Assembly: GCF_018861025.1 (NCBI RefSeq)
Contig: NZ_JAHKQH010000032.1
Span: forward strand, 29,081-93,080
Origin: Psychrosphaera sp. B3R10
GTDB lineage: Bacteria; Pseudomonadota; Gammaproteobacteria; Enterobacterales; Alteromonadaceae
Direction: 5' to 3'
DNA length: 64,000 nt
A model generated the notes under the pieces. It was not told the DNA's origin. It made no database searches and was given only the letters and a program-made list of their open reading frames with translations. The translations under genes were made by a program, and so were the position numbers. Shown one piece after another: positions 1-8,442 of this stretch; positions within the stretch are counted from its first letter, which is position 1, and every line of letters begins with the position of its first letter.

Positions 1-240
1 GATTTAGACGAAGGAAAATGTAGCCTGAACTTTAGGTGTGATAAATCTTTGTTTTGAAGAAAAGCCGTCATCCGAACCAAACAGAAATAAGCCCTCATTC
101 CAATTAAACAGAAAAAACGGGATTCCAAATCAGCAGAAAAAAACGTCATCCCAAAAGAGCCACAGCGATATTAGGGATCTCCAACCGAGTGCAGAGGAAT
201 CACATAATTCATTTACAATTAGCTCATAATAACCAGAACA
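1..240. repeat. Non-coding stretch with decayed repeat units
   Basis: I see no convincing gene here. Three similar units start near 64, 91 and 149 (GCCGTCATCC, GCCCTCATTCC, CGTCATCCC), two of them followed by AAACAGAAA-like text. The last one pairs loosely with GGGATCTCC near 176. This resembles the degenerate GTCATCCC...GGGATCTCC intergenic repeats seen in many proteobacteria, but that link is from memory. A 63-codon open frame across it has low-complexity, N/K/S/Q-rich composition and no homology I recognise. Confidence 0.35.
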
Positions 241-267
241 AAAAAGCCCTTTCTGAAAGGGCTTTTT
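241..267. terminator. Rho-independent terminator downstream of the BCCT gene
   Basis: A perfect hairpin with arms AAAAAGCCCTTTC and GAAAGGGCTTTTT around a single T. Flanking A and T runs make it work in both directions. On the minus strand it lies just after the stop codon of the BCCT transporter gene. Confidence 0.9.
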
Positions 268-295
268 AGGGGGATGCTTTAACTCGTAATTGACA

Positions 296-2245
296 CTAAC
301 GTAACAAATGTAAAAAGTGCAGATGTTTGTGGTACTGGTCAATAATGTTGTTGATTACTGCTGTTTTCGACCACCCCATGATGTCGTAGTCTTGGCCGCC
401 TTCACCTAAATGAACTTCGGCGCGGTAATAACTTTGTTCGTCATCATCGGCTTCTGTCACAAAGTCGGGTTGTGAATATTTTCTAGCGAGCACTCGGTAG
501 ACAAACTCTTGTTCTTCACCATGGTCGACGATCAGGCTATAGCCGTCTTCTTTGGAAATAATTACCTTGATTTGATTTTTCTTTAGCTCACTGGCGACCG
601 ATTCAAATGCTGGGGCGACTACCTGGTTAATAAATTTATTAACGTTGGGTTTGTTGGGGAAGTCGACAATATTTTTGAGGCGCAGTTGCCAATTATCGCT
701 ACCTTCGTTATTTGACGGGGGAAGGGCGGCTATTAACTGACTATCTTGTTTAAACGCCTCGACTCGTAGGGCTTTAATTAACCCGACTATTGCAATTAGC
801 AATACAATTGAAAACGGTAAAGCCGCGGCTATTGTCATGGTTTGCAAGGCATTTAGGCCACCTGCCAGCAATAATATTGCTGCAACTACGCCTATCCCAA
901 CCGCCCAATATATTCGCTGCCACAATGGTGTTTCATTGCTGCCGTGGGAACATAACATATCAACAACCATAGCGCCTGAGTCGCAGGATGTGACAAAAAA
1001 TATGACTATCATTAGCACACTAAAAAATGACAATACGGCCGACATAGGGAAGTTTTCAAGGAACACAAATAAAGCTACGGAGGAGTCTTTATTTACCATT
1101 TCACCCAAGGTAGCAACGCCTTGGTTATGCACTAAATCGATGGCGCTATTACCAAATATGGTCATCCACAAAAGGGTAAACACTGTTGGAATTAACATGA
1201 CCCCTAGAATAAATTCGCGAATACTTCGGCCACGGGAAATACGAGCGATAAACAAACCTACAAAAGGTGCCCAAGCTAACCACCAACCCCAATAAAATAT
1301 AGTCCAGCCACCAATCCAGTTGGTCTTTTTATAGGCGAATAAGTTAAATGTATTGTGGATTATGTCTGATAGATAATCCCCAATGTTTTGTAGATAAGCT
1401 TTTAATAAGAAAACGGTTGGACCGAGCACAAAGATCAATACCAACAAACCAACCGCTAAAATCATGTTAGCTTCTGACAGTCGTCTAATTCCTTTGTCTA
1501 AACCCGCGGACACTGACAGTACAGCGAGCGCTGTAATACCGCACATTATGATGATTTGGTTAGTCGTAGATACATCAATACCAAACAGATAGTTAAACCC
1601 AGAATTAACTTGTGATGCGCCTAGCCCTAATGATGTTGCAACACCAAAAACGGTGCTGACAACCGCAAATACATCTACCAAATGACCTGGCCATTTATAG
1701 ATACGCTCGCCAATTAACGGGTACAAAGCTGAGCGTAATGTTAAAGGCAAATTATGACGGTAACTAAAATAAGCTAAAACTAAAGCGACGATGGCATAGA
1801 TTGCCCAGGCATGAAGTCCCCAATGGAAAAAAGTCATTTTCATCGCTTCACGTACTGCTTCAATCGTACCTGTTTCTGCAGTCGGAGGTGACAAATAATG
1901 CATTAATGGCTCAGCAACCCCAAAGAACATGAGTCCAATACCCATACCTGCAGCAAACAACATAGATAACCAAGTGACTAAAGAATAATCCGGCGTAGCA
2001 TGATCCGGTCCGAGGCGGATGTCGCCGTATCGAGATAACCCGAGAAAGACCACGAAGAAAAAGATAAAGGCGACAGTGAGAACATAAAACCAGCTGCCAT
2101 TATCGACAATACTCGATTGCATGACTGTAAATAGGTTCTGAGCCTGCTCTGGCAACAAAACAGTATAAAGTAAAAGCGCTATGATCATTGATGAAGCACT
2201 AATAAAAACCGTTCTATTTAGTTGGCTTTTTGCAGATATTGGCAA
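296..2245 (-). CDS. BCCT-family transporter (choline/betaine/carnitine type, BetT-like)
   Basis: Inner-membrane secondary transporter for quaternary ammonium compounds such as choline or glycine betaine, used for osmoprotection or as a carbon and nitrogen source. The 649-residue protein has about 12 hydrophobic segments and the family signature rich in tryptophan (GWTIFYWGWWLAWAPF followed by ISRGRSIREF, about residues 315-345). A hydrophilic tail of roughly 130 residues after the last membrane segment resembles the long BetT-type C-terminus that senses osmolarity. The start is TTG (positions 2245-2243). A strong AGGGGA ribosome site 5 nt upstream supports it, and the first in-frame ATG would lie inside TM1. 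It is transcribed away from the adjacent TonB receptor gene. The exact substrate cannot be read from sequence. Confidence 0.88.
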   Translation of the reverse strand: MPISAKSQLNRTVFISASSMIIALLLYTVLLPEQAQNLFTVMQSSIVDNGSWFYVLTVAFIFFFVVFLGLSRYGDIRLGPDHATPDYSLVTWLSMLFAAGMGIGLMFFGVAEPLMHYLSPPTAETGTIEAVREAMKMTFFHWGLHAWAIYAIVALVLAYFSYRHNLPLTLRSALYPLIGERIYKWPGHLVDVFAVVSTVFGVATSLGLGASQVNSGFNYLFGIDVSTTNQIIIMCGITALAVLSVSAGLDKGIRRLSEANMILAVGLLVLIFVLGPTVFLLKAYLQNIGDYLSDIIHNTFNLFAYKKTNWIGGWTIFYWGWWLAWAPFVGLFIARISRGRSIREFILGVMLIPTVFTLLWMTIFGNSAIDLVHNQGVATLGEMVNKDSSVALFVFLENFPMSAVLSFFSVLMIVIFFVTSCDSGAMVVDMLCSHGSNETPLWQRIYWAVGIGVVAAILLLAGGLNALQTMTIAAALPFSIVLLIAIVGLIKALRVEAFKQDSQLIAALPPSNNEGSDNWQLRLKNIVDFPNKPNVNKFINQVVAPAFESVASELKKNQIKVIISKEDGYSLIVDHGEEQEFVYRVLARKYSQPDFVTEADDDEQSYYRAEVHLGEGGQDYDIMGWSKTAVINNIIDQYHKHLHFLHLLR

Positions 2246-2315
2246 GTAAATCCCCTAATATGATTTGTATAGAAAATATAAATTCTTTAAGAATAAGCCG
2301 AAAGATAACTAATTT

Positions 2316-2346
2316 TTGACAAACTTACGATAAATAACAAGATAAT
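2316..2346 (+). promoter_or_regulatory. Possible sigma-70 promoter for the TonB receptor gene
   Basis: TTGACA at 2316-2321 and GATAAT at 2341-2346 are separated by 19 nt, slightly long. It lies in the divergent gap between the BCCT and receptor genes and would give a leader of about 100 nt. Prediction only. Confidence 0.35.
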
Positions 2347-2455
2347 GACGCAATTTTGTTATAAATGTCTATCATGGTTAAGTTGGATCTTAAAAAATAT
2401 AGTTAGAGTTCTAATTATATGTATACAAAAATTAAAACGCCAAGGGATAAATACA

Positions 2456-5110
2456 ATGAAACTTAATAAGCTGCATTGCGCAGTAATAACGGCAATAGCA
2501 ACATCAGGCTCACTATATGCTGAAGAAGTTAAAAAGAAAGAAAACGCCCAAATAGAAGTCATTCAAGTTACAGCAACAAAGCGGGTTGAATCAATTCAAA
2601 AAGTCCCTGTTACCGTTACGGCCCTCACGGGAGATAGTCTAGAGAATTTAGGTGTCTCTAATTTTGATGAATATGTTGAATTTTTGCCAAATGTTGTATT
2701 CCAAGGCACAGGCCCTGGCCAAAACGAAATTTATATCCGTGGCGCGGCAACAACACAAACAAGTATAGCGGTTTCATCGGTACAGGCACTGCAGCCGTCT
2801 GTTGCTTTTTACTTAGATGAGCAACCGGTTTCAATGCAGGGACGTAATTTAGATATTTACGCTACAGACGTTGAACGTGTCGAAGTTTTACCAGGTCCAC
2901 AGGGCACATTATTTGGTGCAAGTTCGCAGTCTGGTACGGTCCGTTTAATTACCAATAAACCAAGTCACGACGGATTTGCTGCGGGTTTTGATACCAGCAC
3001 CAGTTCCACCAAAGGCGGCGATATGAGCAATTCTGTCGAAGCCTATTTTAATATGTCGCTAACCGACAAACTTGCTGTACGTGTCGCTACATACAACGAC
3101 TTTCAAGGTGGCTGGATTGATAATGTACTGAATGATCCAAGCAACGGTGGTTATATTGGTAGTGCAGTTGTAATCAGCCGAGTTTCTGGCGGGGCATTAA
3201 CAGACCCTGAAAACGTGCCGGTAACCGCACCAAAAAATGACACCTTAGTGCAGGACGACTTTAACACTGCAAATTATTCGGGTGCTCGATTTGGTTTATC
3301 TTACTTGTTTAGCGAAGACTGGGAATTACTAGTTCAACATACTCAGCAGTCACTCGATACTGAAGGGGTATTTGCCTACGATCCTAATCTTGATGGTGAA
3401 TCATCGACAAATCGTTTTGTACCTGAAAACAACAACGATGATTTTGGTTTAACTACCTGGACTTTAGAAGGTCGCCTTGAACATCTAGACTTGGTTTATA
3501 CCGGTGGTTATTTAGAGCGTGAAATCGATTCAACAATTGATTATACCGGTTATACCAATGGTGGTTCATTTGCTGCGTATTATGCATGTAACTATGCAGG
3601 CGCACCTGAAACACAAGTGTGTGTAGATCCAACTAAATTCTATAAAGAACAAACAGACACTAATCGTTTTACTCACGAATTCCGTGTTAATACCTCTACT
3701 GAAAATCGCTGGCGCGTAACAGCGGGTGTTTTCTATGATTCACAAGAACTGTCTACAGTGGGTCAGTTCCAACTAGGTAATACAGACCTGCCTTATTTTA
3801 CCAATCTACAAAGAACTTTAGCGGGCACCGACGGCATCAACACCGATGGAGGACCGTTCTCGTCTGAAATCAGCTTTGTTAATGACATCACCCACACAAT
3901 TGATCAAATTGCATTATTTGGGCAACTCGAATACGACCTTACTGATACGGTTACGGCGAGTTTTGGTGCACGTTGGTATGAAATTGAAGACTCATTTAAA
4001 GGGGCAACGTCGACGGTTGACGTAAGCGGCAGATTGCAAGCCTTTGGTGACGGTAGCGACGCTGCATTAACTGAGTTTTTTGGGGCCGGCGAAGCAGCAG
4101 CAATTCAAGCGGCAATTGCAAGCGGTCAGTTAGAGACAAGTTTAGTTGATAGCGATGGCACATTGACGGTCGACGATACGATTATTAAAGCATCGATAGA
4201 TTGGCAAGTATCAAATGAAGTTATGGTCTTCGCATCTTATTCTGAAGGCTTTAGACCTCCAGTAACCAATCGTGTTGGCGGCGGTTTGGCGAAAAACCAA
4301 GAAGGGGCTTTTGACGGTTTCCGTATTCCGGTTTATTCAACCACAGATAGCTTGGATAATATTGAAGTCGGATTTAAGTCGACTTTGTTAAACCGTACAT
4401 TACGTTTTAATGCAACTGCATATTACTCAAAAATATCTGATCTTCAAACCTCTCGATTTGACCCAACAAACATCAGTTTCTTAGTATTTACTGACAACGT
4501 TGGCGACGCTGAAATTAAAGGTGTTGACGGTGACTTCAGTTGGGTAGCCACTGACGATTTAGTTATTTCGGGGGCATTCAGTATGATTGACACTGAGTTA
4601 ACGTCAATTAATAGTGAGCTCGAAGGTATAGCCCCGGCAAAAGGCAGTCGTTTACCATATTCAGCTGAGTTTTCTGGTAATTTGCAGGTCAAGTATTTCT
4701 ACGAAATATCAAGTGTTCTTACAGGTTATGTAAACAGCTCAATAAGCTATACAGGTGAAAGACTTGCCAGTATGACGATGGACGCTTACGTACTTGAAGA
4801 CGCGACTAATTTGGTCCACGGCACAGGTTCTGGCTTGAGTATTCAAAAAGAAGCGGACGTTTATTCTGGGGTAAATTACCAAGACAGCAATGGTCAAACA
4901 TTTGCAGGGGGTCGTTACGTTCAAGACAGTTATGTGCTTGCAAACCTTAGCTTTGGTGTGACAAATGACGAATGGAAAGCCGAGTTTTTCATTGATAATT
5001 TAACCAATGAAAGTGCGATACTTTATGTGGATACTCAACAGTTTACGCCAAAAGTGGTTACCAATAGACCACGCAGCGTCGGCTTTAGATTTTCATATGA
5101 CTTTTATTAA
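2456..5110 (+). CDS. TonB-dependent outer-membrane receptor
   Basis: Outer-membrane beta-barrel that imports a ligand using TonB/ExbBD energy. The ATG at 2456 is preferred over an upstream in-frame start at 2345. It is preceded by AAGGGA, and from it the protein opens with a normal signal peptide (MKLNKLHCAVITAIATSGSL, cleaved near YAEE). From this start the protein has 884 residues. A TonB-box-like segment EVIQVTATKR follows the signal, then a plug domain (VPVTVTALTGDSLENLG, later DVERVEVLPGPQGTLFGASS) and a long barrel ending in an aromatic residue (FRFSYDFY). The ligand is unknown. The next gene encodes a TPR-sulfotransferase, a pairing I recall from other marine Alteromonadales, so both may handle one substrate. 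A terminator follows, so the two genes are probably separate transcripts. Confidence 0.9.
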   Translation: MKLNKLHCAVITAIATSGSLYAEEVKKKENAQIEVIQVTATKRVESIQKVPVTVTALTGDSLENLGVSNFDEYVEFLPNVVFQGTGPGQNEIYIRGAATTQTSIAVSSVQALQPSVAFYLDEQPVSMQGRNLDIYATDVERVEVLPGPQGTLFGASSQSGTVRLITNKPSHDGFAAGFDTSTSSTKGGDMSNSVEAYFNMSLTDKLAVRVATYNDFQGGWIDNVLNDPSNGGYIGSAVVISRVSGGALTDPENVPVTAPKNDTLVQDDFNTANYSGARFGLSYLFSEDWELLVQHTQQSLDTEGVFAYDPNLDGESSTNRFVPENNNDDFGLTTWTLEGRLEHLDLVYTGGYLEREIDSTIDYTGYTNGGSFAAYYACNYAGAPETQVCVDPTKFYKEQTDTNRFTHEFRVNTSTENRWRVTAGVFYDSQELSTVGQFQLGNTDLPYFTNLQRTLAGTDGINTDGGPFSSEISFVNDITHTIDQIALFGQLEYDLTDTVTASFGARWYEIEDSFKGATSTVDVSGRLQAFGDGSDAALTEFFGAGEAAAIQAAIASGQLETSLVDSDGTLTVDDTIIKASIDWQVSNEVMVFASYSEGFRPPVTNRVGGGLAKNQEGAFDGFRIPVYSTTDSLDNIEVGFKSTLLNRTLRFNATAYYSKISDLQTSRFDPTNISFLVFTDNVGDAEIKGVDGDFSWVATDDLVISGAFSMIDTELTSINSELEGIAPAKGSRLPYSAEFSGNLQVKYFYEISSVLTGYVNSSISYTGERLASMTMDAYVLEDATNLVHGTGSGLSIQKEADVYSGVNYQDSNGQTFAGGRYVQDSYVLANLSFGVTNDEWKAEFFIDNLTNESAILYVDTQQFTPKVVTNRPRSVGFRFSYDFY

Positions 5111-5188
5111 GGGCTAGTTAAGATTTACCGAGGTCGTTTGACCTTGATGGATCTTATGCACAATTAATAAACGTACAGTGTTAAAGTT

Positions 5189-5221
5189 AGCCGCTTGGTA
5201 TTTGTACCAAGCGGCTTTTTA
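5189..5221 (+). terminator. Rho-independent terminator after the TonB receptor
   Basis: Hairpin with arms AGCCGCTTGGT and ACCAAGCGGCT, a short ATTTGT loop and a trailing T run. It ends the receptor transcript. Confidence 0.93.
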
Positions 5222-5298
5222 TTGCTAAAGTACTGTCCAATAAAGCAAATGTTTTAATCTATGTATTAAATTTTGTAAAATTCTATGGAGCCAAGTCA

Positions 5299-7380
5299 TT
5301 GGAAAAACCTTCTCTGCCCACTATTGACGATCAATTAAAAGCCATTCAACAGTTGATCCAAAAGGCAAAGTTCAGCGATGCGATGACGCAAGGGACCCAG
5401 CTTCAACAGCAATTAACCGAGCCTTCCCACCAAATAGAAATGTGGTATTTGATTGGTGTCGCACAACGTTACAATAAGGACTTTTCTGCAGCTTTAACAA
5501 GCATTAAGGCGTTGTTAGCACTAGAAAAAAAACACAGCCGAGCTAATCAAGAACTTGGCTATAATTACTTGGCGTTAAATGATGTAACAAAAGCAAAACA
5601 CGCATTTGAAAATGCTGTAAAACTCAATCCATGTTTGGTGGCAAGCTGGCAGGAGTTGCTAGAAATTTATCGTAAGTGTCCACAGCTAAATAACATAGAA
5701 CAACAAGATAAGATCCAACTTGCGGCTAATCAGTTAGCAAAACTCAAAAGTTTACCGCCGGCTTTACTTGCCGTGACTGAATTGATGCATGAAGGCAAGT
5801 TGTTAAAAGCGGAACAAATTTGTCGCCATTTTCTCCAGAACAACAAACGTCATGTTGATGGCATGTGTCTGCTTGCCGAAATTGGCATTGAACTTAAAAT
5901 TTACGATGATGCTGAATTTTTGCTCGCAAGTGCTCTGGAGCTCGAACCACAGCATATCCAGGCTCGTTCCCATTACCTTAATCTGTTAATACGTTTAGGC
6001 AAATTCAAAGCCGCTGAGCAACAAGTGACAATATTACTTGAAGCACAGCCTGACAACCTCAGCTTTAATGTCGCAAAAGCTAACGTATTAACGGGATTAG
6101 GGCAAACAGACAAAGCTATCGCACTTTTTGAATTCGCAATAAAACAATCCGAAACTTTAATGAATGCAAACGCAGCGGAACGGATGCCTATAGAAAATAA
6201 TCAGCAGCAAGTTGCTGGGTTTTATTTACAGCTAGGTCATGCCTTAAAAGCCAAAGGTGAGATTGACAACGCCGTTGCGGCCTATCAAAAGGCGTATCAA
6301 TTGAATCCGAGTTTTGGTGATGCATTTTGGAGTTTGGCGAATACCAAAACCTACCGCTTCAATGATGACGAAATTAGTCAGATGCAGACCCAACAAACAA
6401 ATAACGAATTGCCTTTAGTGGATAAAGTGCAATTGTATTTTGCGACGGGTAAAGCGTTCGAAGATAGGAAAAACTACGACCAAGCGTTTAAAGCGTACCA
6501 AGATGGTAATGCGTTGCAGCATGCACATAACGGGTTTGATATTGCTAAATTGGAACAGCAAGTAGAAGAGCAAATAAAATACTGCACCAAAGCGTTATTT
6601 GAAAACCGCGGTAATTTGGGACTAAACGCACCAGATCCGATATTTATTGTCGGTTTACCTAGGGCAGGTTCGACCTTGCTAGAGCAGATTCTAGCGTCGC
6701 ACTCACAAGTGGACGGTACCATGGAATTACACAATATCCTTGGGCTCGCCGCTCGTTTACGTGGCCGAAACACCAATTCAGGTAATACAAGTCAGACAGC
6801 GGTTAGCCAATATCCTAAAAATTTAGCGGAAATAAACCCTGAATATTTTGCTCGATTTGGTCAGCAATTCATTGACGAAACACAAGTATATAGAGATCAA
6901 GCTCCTCGGTTTATCGACAAAATGCCAAATAATTTTCTGCACTTAGGTTTAATCAAACTCATTTTGCCAAATGCCAAAATTATCGATGCAAGACGTTCGC
7001 CTATGGCCTGTTGTTTCAGTGGTTTTAAACAGTTGTTTGCCGAGGGGCAGGAGTTTAGTTATAGCCTCGATGATATAGGACGTTATTACCAAGCCTATCT
7101 AAAATTAATGAAGCATTGGCAGGACGTTATGCCAGACTTTATTCTTACAGTTAAACATGAAGATGTTGTTGATGATTTAGAAACAGAAGTTCGGCGCATG
7201 TTGGATTTTTGCGGTTTGAAATTTGAACCTGCGTGTTTAGAGTTTCATAAAACCAAAAGAACCATCAAAACCCCAAGTTCAGAGCAAGTGCGTCAGCCAA
7301 TTTACAAATCGGCAACTGAGCAATGGCGTCATTTTGAGCCACATTTGGGACCTCTTAAAGCAGCACTTAATTTAAACTAA
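5299..7380 (+). CDS. TPR-repeat sulfotransferase family protein
   Basis: Predicted PAPS-dependent sulfotransferase fused behind tetratricopeptide repeats. The N-terminal ~420 residues are helical TPR units (for example ALKAKGEIDNAVAAYQKAY followed by LNPSFGDAFW). The C-terminal ~250 residues carry the sulfotransferase fold: a 5'-phosphosulfate loop IVGLPRAGSTLLEQIL (about residues 449-464) and a 3'-phosphate-binding region with DARRSPMACCFSGFKQLF. The start is TTG at 5299 with GGAG 8 nt upstream; the nearby ATG at 5285 is out of frame. No signal peptide is visible, so the enzyme is probably cytoplasmic. The acceptor is unknown. It follows the TonB receptor in the same direction, across a terminator. 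The family is clear; the biological role is not. Confidence 0.85.
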   Translation: MEKPSLPTIDDQLKAIQQLIQKAKFSDAMTQGTQLQQQLTEPSHQIEMWYLIGVAQRYNKDFSAALTSIKALLALEKKHSRANQELGYNYLALNDVTKAKHAFENAVKLNPCLVASWQELLEIYRKCPQLNNIEQQDKIQLAANQLAKLKSLPPALLAVTELMHEGKLLKAEQICRHFLQNNKRHVDGMCLLAEIGIELKIYDDAEFLLASALELEPQHIQARSHYLNLLIRLGKFKAAEQQVTILLEAQPDNLSFNVAKANVLTGLGQTDKAIALFEFAIKQSETLMNANAAERMPIENNQQQVAGFYLQLGHALKAKGEIDNAVAAYQKAYQLNPSFGDAFWSLANTKTYRFNDDEISQMQTQQTNNELPLVDKVQLYFATGKAFEDRKNYDQAFKAYQDGNALQHAHNGFDIAKLEQQVEEQIKYCTKALFENRGNLGLNAPDPIFIVGLPRAGSTLLEQILASHSQVDGTMELHNILGLAARLRGRNTNSGNTSQTAVSQYPKNLAEINPEYFARFGQQFIDETQVYRDQAPRFIDKMPNNFLHLGLIKLILPNAKIIDARRSPMACCFSGFKQLFAEGQEFSYSLDDIGRYYQAYLKLMKHWQDVMPDFILTVKHEDVVDDLETEVRRMLDFCGLKFEPACLEFHKTKRTIKTPSSEQVRQPIYKSATEQWRHFEPHLGPLKAALNLN

Positions 7381-7400
7381 CTTATTTTGGTGATCTGAAA

Positions 7401-7436
7401 ACAAAGACTCATTTATTCATCGAAATTAGTCTTTGT
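7401..7436. terminator. Convergent-gene terminator hairpin
   Basis: ACAAAGACT and AGTCTTTGT arms face each other across an 18-nt AT-rich loop, between the sulfotransferase and the convergent response regulator gene. The U-tract is modest. It could serve both strands. Confidence 0.6.
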
Positions 7437-7437
7437 C

Positions 7438-8421
7438 TTAGTCTTTCCATTGCTCTTTGATTTTTATAATGTCGTCTATTTTTGAAATAAACAAGTCCAC
7501 CAATTGAGGATCAAAGTGTTTGTATTTTTGAGATGTAATGAAATCTAACGCTTTTTCTATTGACCAGGCGTCTTTATATGGGCGAACACTCGTTAAGGCG
7601 TCAAAAACGTCCGCAAGGGCAACTATACGACCTTCTAGGGGAATTTCTTCACCCTTTAACTGGTTAGGATAACCGGTTCCATCCCATTTTTCGTGATGAG
7701 TCATAGACACTACTTTTGCCAATTCGATTAACTCTGAGTCTGAATCACCAAGTATTTCAGCACCGATTTCAGGGTGCTTTTTCATTTCTGCAAATTCTTC
7801 GTCTGTCAGTTTTCCTGGCTTAAGCATGATGGCGTCGGGGATCCCAATTTTGCCAATATCATGCATTGGCGCAGCATTAAATAAATTATCGGCTTGCTCT
7901 TCGGAATAGCCATAGGCTAGAGCGACAACTTTGGCGTAATGGCTCATTCGCATGACATGCATGCCTGTTTCATTGTCTTTATATTCAGATGCACGGCCTA
8001 AACGTTGAATAACTTGCAAACGAGTACGACGGAGCTCTTCCGCATCGACCAAAGATAAGTGAGTTTTAACGCGCGCTTTAACAACTGCGGGTGTAACCGG
8101 TTTAGATATATAATCCACCGCACCAATATTCAGTCCTTTGGCTTCATCAACTGCGTCGTTTAATGCAGTCACAAAAATCACCGGGATAGACTTATACAAA
8201 GAACTTTGTTTTAAGGTTTCGCAAACCTCATAGCCTGTCATTTCTGGCATCATGACATCTAACAAGATCAGATCAGGTTTATCTTTTTCTATTAAACGCA
8301 GTGCTTCTTGGCCACTTTTTGCAAATGTCAGTTTATACATATCTTTTAGGATATTATTTAACACTTTTAAGTTTGTTGGCTCATCGTCAACGACAAGGAC
8401 ATTTTGTTTAGTTGGGTGCAT
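7438..8421 (-). CDS. Response regulator with HD-GYP domain (cyclic-di-GMP phosphodiesterase)
   Basis: Two-component response regulator predicted to hydrolyse cyclic di-GMP when phosphorylated. Residues 1-125 form a receiver domain with the acidic pair DDE (12-14), phosphoacceptor D55 (LILLDVMMP) and K107 (SKPVT). Residues 140-327 form an HD-GYP domain with H187-D188 (MHDIGKIGIPD), H242-H243 and the diagnostic G250-Y251-P252 (WDGTGYPNQLKG), so the catalytic set looks intact. At 327 residues it has the usual size of this compact RpfG-like class. It begins 21 nt after the hybrid kinase gene stops, so the two are almost certainly one operon and a signalling pair. Confidence 0.92.
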   Translation of the reverse strand: MHPTKQNVLVVDDEPTNLKVLNNILKDMYKLTFAKSGQEALRLIEKDKPDLILLDVMMPEMTGYEVCETLKQSSLYKSIPVIFVTALNDAVDEAKGLNIGAVDYISKPVTPAVVKARVKTHLSLVDAEELRRTRLQVIQRLGRASEYKDNETGMHVMRMSHYAKVVALAYGYSEEQADNLFNAAPMHDIGKIGIPDAIMLKPGKLTDEEFAEMKKHPEIGAEILGDSDSELIELAKVVSMTHHEKWDGTGYPNQLKGEEIPLEGRIVALADVFDALTSVRPYKDAWSIEKALDFITSQKYKHFDPQLVDLFISKIDDIIKIKEQWKD

Positions 8422-8442
8422 AAATTTTACTTTTTACCATAT

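Noticed and set aside
38-229. 63-codon open frame at the window start
   Set aside because: Low-complexity, repeat-derived sequence with no ribosome site or recognisable domain.
837-1295. 152-codon frame opposite the BCCT gene
   Set aside because: Lies antisense inside a clear membrane-transporter gene; composition reflects the complementary strand.
2345-2455. N-terminal extension of the first TonB receptor
   Set aside because: It would place 37 residues before a clean signal peptide; the ATG at 2456 has a better ribosome site.
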